Assembly: GCA_002786025.1 (NCBI GenBank)
Contig: NHNW01000017.1
Span: forward strand, 744,001 to 808,000
Direction of reading: 5' to 3'
DNA from: Zasmidium citrigriseum
Taxonomy: Eukaryota > Ascomycota > Dothideomycetes > Mycosphaerellales > Mycosphaerellaceae
DNA length: 64,000 nucleotides
The notes below the pieces were generated by a model that saw nothing but the letters and a program-made list of their open reading frames with translations, made no database searches and was not told the DNA's origin. The translations under genes and the position numbers were made by a program. Numbering within the stretch: the first letter of the stretch is position 1; each line of letters begins with the position of its first letter. Positions 54,504 to 64,000 of this stretch are shown one piece after another.

Positions 54504-55579
54504 TCAAAGGAGGCAGTTCAAGCCTTCGAATTTGCAAGGATCGGCCTGATGGTATTGCCTTGGCGTGTAGAGATCCTGTCCGCCGCTTCCACCCATTCCG
54601 TCCCAAGACAACATGTCCACGCCAGGCGGTTTAGCTTGCCAGTCGTTCTGGTATGGCATTGGCACGTAGTTGCTCTGTTCAGAGCATTCCATTCCCTCCA
54701 TAAACAACAAGTCCACGCTTGGCTGTGCAGCTTGCCAGTCGTTCTGGTATTGCGTTGGCATGTAGTGAGTCTGTTGATCAGTTTCCATCCCTCCCGAACA
54801 TGATGAAACCACGCTAGACGGTGTGGCTTGCCAGTCGTTCTGATATTGCACTGGCGTGTAGTGACTTTGCTGTTCACTCTCATCCATCGCGTCACTTGCA
54901 TCAACCTCGTCCAAACCCGACGACCCAGCGCTGGGCGGATCAGTCTGCCAATCATTCTCAAGCTGCATTGGCACGTATTGATCCTGATCGTCGCTCACAT
55001 CCATCCCGTCTAAGCATAGTAAATCCACGCCAGGCAGGCTATACAATCCCGTGACTAGCCACTTCTCTCCAATAAGTCGAAACTCCAGTTTGCCAGCAGC
55101 CATGGTCGTTAAGCCAGACTTGTAGTTGACGAATTGCACAAAAGCGGTCACGGTCGCTAACCCGACCTTCAAGTTGACGTGTGCCATCCTACTAGTGACG
55201 GATGTTAGAACCTTCAAAGGAGAGCGAGGAGTCCATGGTGGAAGGCGCGGTGTTCGATATACCTTCTGCAGATCAATTTCATATCCGGTAACATAGTCAT
55301 CATAGTATGTTTCTGCTTCTCCAGGTGTACCGTCAAGGGTATGGATCGAGAGGTGTTCTCAAAGCCTTCCACGTCGACCTGGATCTCGATTTCGTCGGCA
55401 TAGTGCCGCCATGCTTTGCCCCATCGGTCGAAATCGCGCGCGTTGATGGCATCAACAGTCAACGCATGAATGTGTTCCAGCTGGGCGACTACGGCCCACT
55501 TTCGGCCGCGTCCCTTCCTTGGCAGTTCGCACGGGGAACCTTCAGAGGTTGCCTCTCGCTCGCTGTAGATGTCCGACAT
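54504..55579 (-). CDS. NTF2-like family protein, copy C, with tandem-repeat tail
   Basis: Two exons (55579-55263 and 55191-54504) with a 71-nt phase-2 intron give 334 residues, twice the length of copies A and B. The family domain fills the first ~165 residues: AQLEHIHALTVDAINARDFD, WRHYADEIEIQVDVEGFEN, LPDMKLICR, then VTAFVQFVNYKSGLTTMAAG, KLEFRLIGEKWLVTGLYSL. A C-terminal extension follows with about five imperfect repeats of 32-39 residues around Y-x-P-x-Q-Y-Q-N-D-W-Q-A. The extension is rich in Gln, Asp, Ser and Met and is probably disordered. No signal peptide or membrane helix. Role unknown. Confidence 0.72.
54525..55040 (-). repeat. Tandem repeat coding the copy C tail
   Basis: About five degenerate units of 96-117 bp. 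Each codes a unit like Y-x-P-x-Q-Y-Q-N-D-W-Q-A followed by 20-27 residues ending in a GVDxLxxxGM-type stretch. The first GVDLLCLDGMD is the end of the conserved domain, so the repeat seems to have grown from that border. Confidence 0.7.
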
Positions 55580-56081
55580 CCGGTGGTTGGTACCGTCGAC
55601 GAGCAGTGAAGGGAATGAGACGGGCCATCATGATGAGCGAGAGCAGCGAGATTCTTTTGAATACGAGGACCGAAAATCTCAGGTGACGATGGACAAAGTT
55701 AGGTGCTGGCAGAACCTCGAGTCTTCACATGGATGCGTCCTGTTCGACCGCTAACTTCGACTTCCAAGGCCGGAGCGTCTGGACTGGCCGCCATCTCTAT
55801 CGTCATTGGCAGGAAATTCAGCGAGCGTGTATGTTCAGTCCTGAATGAATGAATCGATGGATGGACTGATGGATGAAGTCGATCTGCCTTCCTCACATGC
55901 AGATGTAGTGAGCGATAGACTTCGCTAGCGCCGGCTGCTCCCTCGCAGGGATTACGGCTCTATGATTTAGACTTTGAGAGCTGTTTGCGAATTCACTGAC
56001 CTCTTCTGCCTTTCTCCACCACTGGAGCACATCCACTATTTCCTCGACCATGCGCCGTTGACACTGTCTCCGCCTGACAAG
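55580..56081. promoter_or_regulatory. Intergenic between divergent NTF2-like copy C and coilin-like gene
   Basis: 502 bp. It includes an imperfect (GAAT/GATG)-rich stretch around 55845-55875. No gene recognised. Confidence 0.5.
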
Positions 56082-58412
56082 ATGCGTCTCCGCCTGCGCA
56101 TCGAGCGCAACGAACTGCCTGCGGTGTCTGTCCTCTGGACAATTGAGCCCACCGAGCTCAAACAGACTGTCGCCCAGTTCCTACAACGCGTAGACGAACG
56201 CGTTCCTCTCGAAGGTGAGTCATGGGGCTTGGAGGACTATGCGGTGACGGTGGGCGGGTACGAGGCGTTTCACTACAGCGAGGTGGGCCAGAGCTTTCAG
56301 AATGAGGATGAGGTGATCATCAAGCCGCTGCAATATGTGGACGTGCGGGCGAGGACGATCACAGGCAGAGACCAGATTACGAGCGACGGACGACATCTGC
56401 TTGATGGCATACCGTTTGGCAAGCCTCTTTTGAAGAGGGCCCGACGTCCGGATATATTCATACCACCGAGAAAGAGACAGAGACTTGAAGTGGAGGATGA
56501 TGCACCTCTCCCAATCACCGCTGGAACCGATGAGGATTATGGTGAATGGGACGAGGAAGAGGATACGGACTTTCAGTCGAGCGAGGAAGAGGCTGAGGAC
56601 GGGGCGGACAGGGAGAAAGACGACAGCGACGAGAGTGAGGAGAGTGAGGAGGATGAGGCTCCCACCATCCCGCGGAGAACCAGAAGACAGCGTCTTATCG
56701 ATGATGAGGCCGAAGAGCTAGGTGAAGACCAGCAGGAGTCAGGAGAAGGTTCAGAAAACGATGACTCCTCAGATGACGACAGCGAGAGCGAAAGCTCAGA
56801 GGACAGCAGCGACACCTCCGAGAGCGATTCGTCAGACGATGGTGCTTCAAGCGAATCCTCCTGGAATGGGATCGAGACGAGTCCGAACAAAGCTCCATCT
56901 ACCCCACTGCTGAACGGAAATGCAGAGGAGGAAGGCACTTCCACTTCGACGTCCAGCACCGGAAAGATAGCAACATCGCCACCGAAGATACCTGAAATAC
57001 TCCCCGGTCTCGAAGCGTCAAGTTCTGGTCTGCCTCATCAGGGCCTGTCAGATACAAAGTTGCGCAACATCAGACGTCGTGAACAGCGGAAGCTGAAATA
57101 CCTTAAGGAGGCCGGTCTGCTAGATTCGTCTGCCGATATGAATTTGTTGCGAGACTGGAAGAAGACCCACGGTGCCAGCACCGGCCCGGAGGTGACGAGA
57201 GTTGCAGAGAGTCTCAAGGCCCAGCAGAAGAAGAATACGACCGACGGTGAAGGCTTGGAGACCGCTCGTCAGAGGCTCGTAGAGTCGATCGCTGGTGGTG
57301 GCGTGGATGTGTCGGAGGAGGCGGTACTCACCAATGGCCGCCGGACGAAGCGCAACAAAGGTCACGTTGAAGAAGAGCCCGTTGAGCAAGACGAGCAAGA
57401 CGAGCAAGACGAAGCACCCGAGGAAGAATCGTCAGCAGCACCGACCGCTCGCATGAACGGACTGATAGAACAGCCCGACAATGCGGAGTCTGCAGACACT
57501 TCTGCATCTCGACGAGCACGAATCAACTTGGCAGGAGTAAATCGCTTGGTCTTTGGATCGTTGGGTCAGCGAACTCCAAAGACACAGGCTGACAAGGATG
57601 CATTGCAAAAGAAACTGTCTTCTCAGTCTTCACGCAATATTCCGCCAAAAGATGCCGAGCCACCTGCACACGACGAAGCCGAGGATCCAGAAGCATGGCA
57701 GGACAAGATTCAGCTTTCTGCTGTGGAGTGCTGTGACGAAGGCGTAGAGCTTTCTGCCCCACCATTTCCCTTTCAACAGCGCTGGGATCCTCAGTACCAG
57801 TTCAACCAGAAACGCAAGAAGTCTGGGAACTCGAAATCGTTCAAGTCGAGGAAGACTGCAAACGGATCGGTGCATGACTACGTGGAGTCATACGACAAGT
57901 ACAACACCAACGGTGAAGGCGATGCCCTCAACTATGACGACCCTGAGGATGATGCAGAGGATGACTCGTACTGGGAGGAGGGCGCGCTCCTTGGCGATGA
58001 TGGAGACGACACTGATGAGAAGACTCCCGACGATGGCTTTCCGTTGTTACCTACTGATCTGAACACACTCTCTGCCATCGTAGAAGGCGATGCGCGCGAA
58101 GGCGACATTGTCACTTTCAAGGAGCTGGTATGTTCTGCTGCTACCAAATGGACCCCGACACATCTTAACCGTACAGTGAGACTCGAAAGCAAGAATGAAG
58201 AAGGCAGTTGGATTGTCACGTTTGCGACGCGCGACAAGCGTCCGAAACAGTATGACGACGAGGGCAACCGAGTCTATAGCAAGTTTGAGATGGAGGGCCT
58301 GAGCGATGATGAAGGAGATGAGGATGATAATAATGTCATGGAATGGAGCTCGCTGAATGAGCCCAGGTTGCTGCAGCGAGCAGCGGCGATGGCCCCGACC
58401 GCGAGTGAATGA
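56082..58412 (+). CDS. Acidic nuclear protein, coilin-like
   Basis: A single exon of 776 residues from the ATG at 56082; upstream in-frame sequence to 55974 lacks ATG. The N-terminal ~140 residues form a ubiquitin-like type domain (RLRLRIERNELPAVSVLWTI, ESWGLEDYAVTVGG, DEVIIKPLQYVDVRARTITG, HLLDGIPFGKPLLKRARRPD) followed by a basic PPRKRQR motif. A very acidic Ser/Glu/Asp region of about 150 residues comes next, then basic helical parts (LRNIRRREQRKLKYLKEAGL). Near the C-terminus is a small Tudor-like region (AREGDIVTFKELVCSAATKW, SWIVTFATRD). The order ubiquitin-like domain, acidic disordered middle, Tudor-like end is that of coilin, the Cajal body scaffold. The link is by layout and short motifs only, so it stays tentative. 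Confidence 0.68.
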   Translation: MRLRLRIERNELPAVSVLWTIEPTELKQTVAQFLQRVDERVPLEGESWGLEDYAVTVGGYEAFHYSEVGQSFQNEDEVIIKPLQYVDVRARTITGRDQITSDGRHLLDGIPFGKPLLKRARRPDIFIPPRKRQRLEVEDDAPLPITAGTDEDYGEWDEEEDTDFQSSEEEAEDGADREKDDSDESEESEEDEAPTIPRRTRRQRLIDDEAEELGEDQQESGEGSENDDSSDDDSESESSEDSSDTSESDSSDDGASSESSWNGIETSPNKAPSTPLLNGNAEEEGTSTSTSSTGKIATSPPKIPEILPGLEASSSGLPHQGLSDTKLRNIRRREQRKLKYLKEAGLLDSSADMNLLRDWKKTHGASTGPEVTRVAESLKAQQKKNTTDGEGLETARQRLVESIAGGGVDVSEEAVLTNGRRTKRNKGHVEEEPVEQDEQDEQDEAPEEESSAAPTARMNGLIEQPDNAESADTSASRRARINLAGVNRLVFGSLGQRTPKTQADKDALQKKLSSQSSRNIPPKDAEPPAHDEAEDPEAWQDKIQLSAVECCDEGVELSAPPFPFQQRWDPQYQFNQKRKKSGNSKSFKSRKTANGSVHDYVESYDKYNTNGEGDALNYDDPEDDAEDDSYWEEGALLGDDGDDTDEKTPDDGFPLLPTDLNTLSAIVEGDAREGDIVTFKELVCSAATKWTPTHLNRTVRLESKNEEGSWIVTFATRDKRPKQYDDEGNRVYSKFEMEGLSDDEGDEDDNNVMEWSSLNEPRLLQRAAAMAPTASE

Positions 58413-58724
58413 GAGCACGGTGTTATGCCAAAGAGGCCCGTCTACTTTTAGCCACACAAGGAAATGGGAGGACCTTGGCCTTGCTACAAAGCAACCACAG
58501 CGAAGCTAGTCTTTCTATACCGACTATGTGCATAGCTTGTCATATGAGAACGGCACACAAGTGAACATTTTATCGTATTGCCAAAGAGCAACCGTTGTAC
58601 TAGCGTCAAATGTCGAAGCATGTGAAGATTCTCGTCTCGTGACAGCGCGAGCTAGCGCATTTTCTCAACCGAAACTTTGCGAGCACCTCACTTCATCTCG
58701 ACGTTCACCCATGCATCGCCAGCG
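58413..58724. other. Intergenic
   Basis: 312 bp between the coilin-like gene and the seryl-tRNA synthetase gene, both read rightward. No gene is seen. Confidence 0.5.
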
Positions 58725-60230
58725 ATGAACTCCTACATCTGCGCGGCTTGTCGTCGCAATGCCTCGAAGCTCAAAATAGGAAGGATACCATCCAAAAGAA
58801 CGTACACCCGCCCATCATTCGCCCCGAAGCCCATTCTCGATCTGAAGCACATCCGCCAAAATCCAGGCCTCTACGAGCAGAACTGCATCGATCGCAATTA
58901 CAAAGAGCAATCGAAGAATGGATGGCGAGTACTGGAACTCCACGATAGCTTGGTAGAGAAGCAGAAGCAGGTTGTCCAGGCGAGACAACGGAGCAATGCA
59001 ATCGGGAAAGAGATGGGCAAGCAGGCCGCTGCTGGTACGGGGAAAAAAGAGACTTTACTGGAAGAAGCCAGAAAGTTGAAAGAGCTGCTGTCGGCATTTG
59101 AGAGTACGGAGAAGGATATCCATGATGAGATGGAAAGGTTGGCATTGGAGCTGCCGAATCTCAGCTCGCTACATACGCCTGTTGGTCAAGAACCGCATTT
59201 GATTGAAGTTATCAATGAGGATCTGGATATCTCGCGGAGCATGCTGTCGAAGAGCCACGTAGACATTGGAAAAGAATTGGACATCATCGATTTCGAGGCA
59301 AGCGCGACGACGAGCGGTTGGGGATGGTACTTTCTCAAGAATGAAGGTGCGCTGTTGGAGCAGGCTTTGATTCAGTATGCGTTATCTGTGGCCATGAAGA
59401 GAGGATGGAAGGTTATGACGCCACCGAGTCTCGTATACTCGCACATTGCCAATGCTTGTGGTTTCATGCCTCGAGATCAGAACGGAGAGACGCAGATATA
59501 TGGGATTGCGCAGAGTGAGGATGATCGATCTTCTGACAAACCAGGGCTCGTTCTTGCGGGCACTGCTGAAATACCTTTCGCTGGATCGCAAGCGAACAAG
59601 ACGTTGAAAGCAGAAGAACTACCTCTTAAAGTCATCGGCCCTTCAAGGAGTTATCGTGCTGAAGCTGGTGCACGAGGAGTCGATACCAAAGGTCTTTACC
59701 GGGTCCATGAGTTCACAAAAGTCGAGATGTTTGCCTGGACACTGCCTAGCACCGATGGTGAAGGCGACCGCTTTGGAGACGACGAACAGCTCCCACAAAC
59801 CGAAGACGTCTTCACCGAGATGCTTGACATTCAGAAGGAAATCCTCACCTCTCTGAACCTCCACGCCAAGGTCCTCGAGATGCCCTCTTCCGACCTCGGT
59901 GCCAGTGCGACTCGGAAGATAGACATGGAGGCGTTCTTTCCGTCTCGCCAGTCGATTGACAACGGCTATGGCGAGGTTACTTCCGCTTCGATGTGCACCG
60001 ACTACCAGTCACGACGACTGGGCACACGGCTCAGACTGCCTGGCAATGCGGCCAAGCTCGGCTGGCCACACACTGTCAATGGTACTGCCATGGCCATCCC
60101 ACGGATTCTGGCATGTATCCTCGAGAACCACTGGAAGGATGATCAAGGTGCCGTGCAGGTGCCCGAGTGCTTGCGGGAGTTTATGCCGGGCAACGTTGCG
60201 TTTATCGAACGGCGAGCGGCAGTGGCATGA
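58725..60230 (+). CDS. DIA4: Seryl-tRNA synthetase, mitochondrial type
   Basis: A single exon of 501 residues. It charges tRNA-Ser in the mitochondrion. The N-terminus (NSYICAACRRNASKLKIGRI) is basic and short of acid residues, as in a mitochondrial presequence. The tRNA-binding coiled-coil arm follows (ILDLKHIRQNPGLYEQNC to KLKELLSAFESTEKDIHDEM). Class II motifs are visible: the TAEIPFAG serine-binding loop, motif 2 in PSRSYRAEAGARGVDTKGLY and RVHEFTKVEMF, and motif 3 in VNGTAMAIPRILACILENHW. The bacterial-type arm and presequence argue for the organellar enzyme rather than the cytosolic one. An earlier non-ATG extension is unlikely. Confidence 0.93.
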   Translation: MNSYICAACRRNASKLKIGRIPSKRTYTRPSFAPKPILDLKHIRQNPGLYEQNCIDRNYKEQSKNGWRVLELHDSLVEKQKQVVQARQRSNAIGKEMGKQAAAGTGKKETLLEEARKLKELLSAFESTEKDIHDEMERLALELPNLSSLHTPVGQEPHLIEVINEDLDISRSMLSKSHVDIGKELDIIDFEASATTSGWGWYFLKNEGALLEQALIQYALSVAMKRGWKVMTPPSLVYSHIANACGFMPRDQNGETQIYGIAQSEDDRSSDKPGLVLAGTAEIPFAGSQANKTLKAEELPLKVIGPSRSYRAEAGARGVDTKGLYRVHEFTKVEMFAWTLPSTDGEGDRFGDDEQLPQTEDVFTEMLDIQKEILTSLNLHAKVLEMPSSDLGASATRKIDMEAFFPSRQSIDNGYGEVTSASMCTDYQSRRLGTRLRLPGNAAKLGWPHTVNGTAMAIPRILACILENHWKDDQGAVQVPECLREFMPGNVAFIERRAAVA

Positions 60231-61468
60231 GGAGTTGCTGATGGTGAGAGTCTATCATGCAACACATGAACGAAAGATTCACCAGATCTGCTGTCGTATT
60301 GTGCAATCGTCACATCACGCCGTTGCATATGTTGTATATCACGACAGTAATCAACTTCTGATAATGATGAACCATCATGGACGGCACTACGGACCGAAAT
60401 GACCATGGCGCCATTCATTCATCATCAACAACACACCACATGATGAGCTCTCAAGACTACTGTCGGGTTCAGAGCTGACCGCCTCTCGCGGTACGACTAC
60501 GGCGACCATGGACCATCGGTGTGACGGAGCCATTGACATCCACCGCTCGTGCGACAACAGGACGCTTCGATCCCTGACCCGATCGCAACACCCGCGAACA
60601 GCGCCAAAAGACCCGGCAGCCCGGCTCCTGTACCCACAGCCCTCACACAAATGTCCTCTCCCGAATGGATCTAATCTAGCGCCGCTGCTGTGTAACCAAC
60701 GACAACAAGAAACAGACGCGATGATGTGCCGTGCCGGGAAGATCTTGTGCGCTGGCACGAGGGAGAAAATTTTTGCTCGTCTCGTGTAACGACAGCGCGC
60801 CTAATAAACGGGCGTGCATGCTGTGTTACTCGAGACCACTTTCGTCTATGTGTCACGAGCAATCGGAGCCGTGAACGTGGTCGGTCTGTGGGACCTTGTC
60901 GGCGGCAGTGCAACGGGAGCAGGCGGTTCGCATCGTGTATGAATGACAGATCATTCTCTTAAGAGATCTGTCGGTATGTGCTGTGGCTCCACCTGTATAT
61001 ATGGATATAAGCTAGACACGTAGCCAGACTCGGCACCTTGCCCGTGCCCGAGTGGGACAGGTCAGTCACCTCGACCCAAATGAACATGTCTTCGGGAGAT
61101 TTGTGCATAGATGAAAACCACCGTGATGGAAATTTGAACTACCATAATGATGGGACGTCCATGACGTTTGTCTGGTACTGTCTCCGGCTCCCTGCAGTGT
61201 GTAAGTGCCGGGTGGAAGGGTGGGTCTGTCTGACTGTCTTGATATTTGAGCGTTGCTGGTGTGTGGTTATGAGTTGATTCATCTGATCTGATATGATGTA
61301 TGCACATGATGTCTGCCTGTCCTGAATCGGCCTGCAGGGATGGATGGCGATGAAGCCTCTCTAACATCCATTTCCGAACATGCCCATATTGCTGCGATTG
61401 CCTGAAAGGTGTGCCCAATCAATGTTAGAGACTCATGTCCAGAGGAACACGATCCAATCCCATACTGC
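60231..61468. other. Intergenic, convergent 3' ends
   Basis: 1.24 kb between the seryl-tRNA synthetase gene and the vWA-like gene. Open frames on both strands are short, overlapping and without known motifs. No tRNA-like structure was found by eye. Confidence 0.5.
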
Positions 61469-63988
61469 TCACAGCCAAGGCGCCTCACCTCCAGCAACTG
61501 CCCGTCGCTGCCCTTGTCCCTCCCACCGCCAACCTTTCAAAGTCTCCGCTCCAACACTCCGCTTATTTGCCAGCGCCTTATGCCTCAGCATCTTGACCAC
61601 GCCACTCTCATCACTGGCCTCCAGCTGCTCAGGCGAAAGCTCGAGGATCTGGTTTGCAGACTGAGAGTTGCGGCGAAGGTGACGCCAAAGTTGCCGGGCG
61701 GAGTCTCCCTCGCTTGTGTCGGTGGAAATGGCGGTAGTGGTTTTGGGGGCGGTTATGATGGTGTTTGTAGAAGGCGATTTGGCGATGAGAGTTGTTGATT
61801 GGGATTCGTTGGTGGTCGGTAGGGTTGAGCTGTTTGCTGTTGTATCGATGTCCGTGATTACTACCGAGGGTTTGTCGGCTCCTAGGGATGTATTTGCGGT
61901 CCATGATTCGTCTTCTCCTTGTTTGTCTCCATTCGATTGTCCTTCGAGAAAGCGTCGAACTTGCTGCACGGCGGCTGCAGCGGTAGACTGTTGCAATGTC
62001 CAGCGATCAATCATTTTCAATGCTCGACTGGGTGCGTAGTATGTTGCCAGGAATTGGGCCAGCTTTGTATGAACGTTCGATTGAGTAGCGAAGCTCGTAG
62101 CATCCCCGATGATGCTCCATCTTGAGTCTGTCTTGGGGCGTTTGAGGGCACAGATCTCGCGAACGGTAACAACGCTTTCTGTAGGTAAGGCAGTATGCCG
62201 ATATCGAGCTTCGATATGAAGGAAGTTCGACTCCAGAGTTCCAAGCATGCTCTCCAGCTCCACGAACAACGAGTCGGCATCGTTGTCCTTCTCGGTGCCA
62301 GCGGCGGCTGGTTCTTGAGACTGAAGTCTTGGTACGTGGACCTTCAAGAATAAGGAGCTGCGTTGTCCGAATCTCAGGTCCTTGACGGCTTTCTGACCTA
62401 TGACTTCCACGATTCGACAACGCTCGAGCGGCTTGTAACAGAGACGCAAGCTCGTGACACTGCCGAGGGAGCAACCATGCCTGACGTCTCGAAACATATT
62501 GTCTAGAGAATCTGGATTGATGTCTACAGTGCCCCTGAAATCTAGCGCCCAGTTGTGGCGAGCTGGCAGAACGTTGGAGGCGTTTTCGTCAGGGCCAAGC
62601 TCGATCTTGAGGGTATGTACTGGCCAGTTGACCATGCTGCCAATCGATTGTACCAGAGAAGAAGGAGCTTTTGAGATGACAAAGACTTGGACGCTCTCGT
62701 GCTGGAGACCTTGATCCAGGAAGTTCATGAAAAACTGCTGCATTGGTTGGAACTTGTCGTCGGGTATGCACTCAGGGGTGTCTCTGCCCGAGGTATGAGG
62801 TACAAGTCCCAATCTCTCCAGGACCAAGGCCGTGCTTGGAGGCATCAAAGCATGCAGCAGAGCACATCCACGAGCACCAGCGGGCTCGTCTGAACTCTGT
62901 TGTCTCGCTGAAAGGACCGCAAGCCTATCGCCCGGAATGTCCAGCCTAGAACACAGCTCCACGATGCATTGATGTGCAATACTGCCAGCCATAGTCGAGA
63001 CATTCTCATCGATGACAATGACAGCATCCAAAGGCCGGTTCCGCATCGTCGATGAATACGTTGATGAGGAATTCGCTTCAACAGACTTGGTACGAACAGT
63101 CGCTTCGATCGCCACCCAGACGTCTCTCGACAGGCCAACATCAACTGATTCGCGGTCGACCGAGATCTTCAGATCAATATAAGGTACCGTGGCTTGAAGA
63201 TCTGCAATATCTTTGTCCACGGCCGAGTACATGGATCTGAACTGTGGTCGTGGAGTTGGCTCTGGAGTAGGCGAGTGAGGCGTTGGTGAAGGGGAAAGCA
63301 ACCGATCCGAGAACTGTCTATCTGGTACCGGCCTTGGGTTCGAAACCATTGATGGCGGAGTCATGAGAGTCCCACTGGCCAGGAATTCATCCGTCGAGAT
63401 GCTTGAATCAGTGAACGACCGCTGCGAGGCAGACGTATCGACATCCAGATCCTGGCTTTCGATGCTGTCTCTGCTGACTTCGAAACTTCGCAAACGACTT
63501 CGTTCTCGCTGCTCTTCAGAGCTCTGTTTGCGCCTGTTGGAGATTCGTCGGATGAGTCCTGGTTCGGCTTCTGTCGACCTCATAGAATGCGAACTGCGTG
63601 ATCGATGCGCAATGCCTTCCTTCACTTTGGTGAGCATACGCCGGCTGACGGACTTGTGCCGAAGCATCTTTCCAGGGGTCGGGGGAGGCATAGCAACAGC
63701 GGAGTCGTCGGTCGTATGTGCTGTCAGAGTGGACTTCGAATCATTCTGCACTGGAGAGATGACATTGTTCGCAAACGGCAGGCTCGGAGGTGCTGGAGAA
63801 GTGCATCCCGGCGACATGCAACTCTCGTCGTTCACAGAGTGCACGCACGGGGGTGCGACATCCGCGTAGATGGTGTTCTGCTTCAGATTCTCCCTCGTTT
63901 TGCGAACTTTCAATGGTGAATCAGTCTTCCTGCAGGCCGAATGGTCTCTCTGTCGAGCAAGTGATGGCTTGCTGTTCGGTGAGAGCAT
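61469..63988 (-). CDS. vWA-like domain protein, fungal, unknown function
   Basis: One open frame of 839 residues; the ATG at 63988 is only 12 bases from the window end, so an upstream exon cannot be ruled out. The N-terminal ~260 residues are Ser/Pro/Arg-rich and disordered. A vWA-like fold follows at about 325-480: DAVIVIDENVSTMAGSIAHQ, CSRLDIPGDRLAVLSARQ and FVISKAPSSLVQSIGSM. The metal-site motif DxSxS is changed to DENVS, so metal binding may be lost. After it comes a beta-rich region (VTSLRLCYKPLERCRIVEVI), which in related proteins follows the vWA domain, then helices (LAQFLATYYAPSRALKMIDR) and a long Thr/Ser-rich tail. It may be a scaffold or regulatory protein. I cannot assign a function. 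Confidence 0.72.
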   Translation of the reverse strand: MLSPNSKPSLARQRDHSACRKTDSPLKVRKTRENLKQNTIYADVAPPCVHSVNDESCMSPGCTSPAPPSLPFANNVISPVQNDSKSTLTAHTTDDSAVAMPPPTPGKMLRHKSVSRRMLTKVKEGIAHRSRSSHSMRSTEAEPGLIRRISNRRKQSSEEQRERSRLRSFEVSRDSIESQDLDVDTSASQRSFTDSSISTDEFLASGTLMTPPSMVSNPRPVPDRQFSDRLLSPSPTPHSPTPEPTPRPQFRSMYSAVDKDIADLQATVPYIDLKISVDRESVDVGLSRDVWVAIEATVRTKSVEANSSSTYSSTMRNRPLDAVIVIDENVSTMAGSIAHQCIVELCSRLDIPGDRLAVLSARQQSSDEPAGARGCALLHALMPPSTALVLERLGLVPHTSGRDTPECIPDDKFQPMQQFFMNFLDQGLQHESVQVFVISKAPSSLVQSIGSMVNWPVHTLKIELGPDENASNVLPARHNWALDFRGTVDINPDSLDNMFRDVRHGCSLGSVTSLRLCYKPLERCRIVEVIGQKAVKDLRFGQRSSLFLKVHVPRLQSQEPAAAGTEKDNDADSLFVELESMLGTLESNFLHIEARYRHTALPTESVVTVREICALKRPKTDSRWSIIGDATSFATQSNVHTKLAQFLATYYAPSRALKMIDRWTLQQSTAAAAVQQVRRFLEGQSNGDKQGEDESWTANTSLGADKPSVVITDIDTTANSSTLPTTNESQSTTLIAKSPSTNTIITAPKTTTAISTDTSEGDSARQLWRHLRRNSQSANQILELSPEQLEASDESGVVKMLRHKALANKRSVGAETLKGWRWEGQGQRRAVAGGEAPWL

Positions 63989-64000
63989 AGCAAAAGGTGG

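Overview
This window is nuclear DNA of a filamentous ascomycete, most likely a Dothideomycete of the Mycosphaerella/Capnodiales type. The evidence is: genes split by very short introns (mostly 49-82 nt, GTRNGT donors and YAG acceptors), fungus-specific families (AbaA, Ies4, urease, Rax1, a membrane J protein, small LPPEIRN proteins), and a retrotransposon damaged by C-to-T changes of the kind left by repeat-induced point mutation (RIP). The clade is an inference; no marker in the window fixes the species. I see no rRNA, tRNA or CRISPR.

Layout. 0.8-4.9 kb: a large unrecognised protein with a C-terminal membrane helix. 6.3-9.4 kb: a CCC1-type vacuolar iron transporter and a Rax1-type RGS membrane protein. 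9.8-12.1 kb: AbaA, the conidiation regulator with a TEA domain. 13-18 kb: MRD1 (rRNA processing), dynein light chain LC8 and a small zinc-ribbon protein. 18.1-20.8 kb: urease. 20.9-27.9 kb: a full-length, RIP-mutated Ty1/Copia retrotransposon with two 213-bp LTRs and a perfect 5-bp target duplication (GAGCT), inserted about 90 bp upstream of the urease start codon. 28.8-36.3 kb: a Hol1-type MFS transporter carrying an in-frame TAG, an HMG-box protein, a FAD monooxygenase and an HGGG-type alpha/beta hydrolase. 36.6-40.0 kb: three tandem small LPPEIRN (F-box-like) genes, the middle one frameshifted. 40.2-52.5 kb: housekeeping genes (guanine deaminase, a DUF2237-type protein, GID1/RanBPM, Ies4, an F-box protein, a membrane J protein, RPA43). 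52.9-55.6 kb: three tandem paralogues of a small NTF2-like family, one with a tandem-repeat tail. 56-60.2 kb: a coilin-like acidic protein and mitochondrial seryl-tRNA synthetase. 61.5-64 kb: a vWA-like protein reaching almost to the window edge.

How the genes relate. Most are unlinked housekeeping functions. Ribosome biogenesis recurs (MRD1, RPA43, HMO1-like HMG protein, coilin-like protein). Guanine deaminase and urease sit at opposite ends of purine-nitrogen recovery, but 20 kb apart. The MFS, monooxygenase and hydrolase genes lie close together and could handle one small molecule, although no backbone biosynthetic enzyme is present.

The most noteworthy signals are the retrotransposon (insertion next to urease, mutation focused on CAG/CTG, an extra damaged ORF after RNase H), the MFS nonsense codon, the two local gene-family expansions, and a set of AbaA-type CATTCY sites upstream of abaA. 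Exon borders were set by hand from splice consensus and reading frame; there is no transcript evidence.
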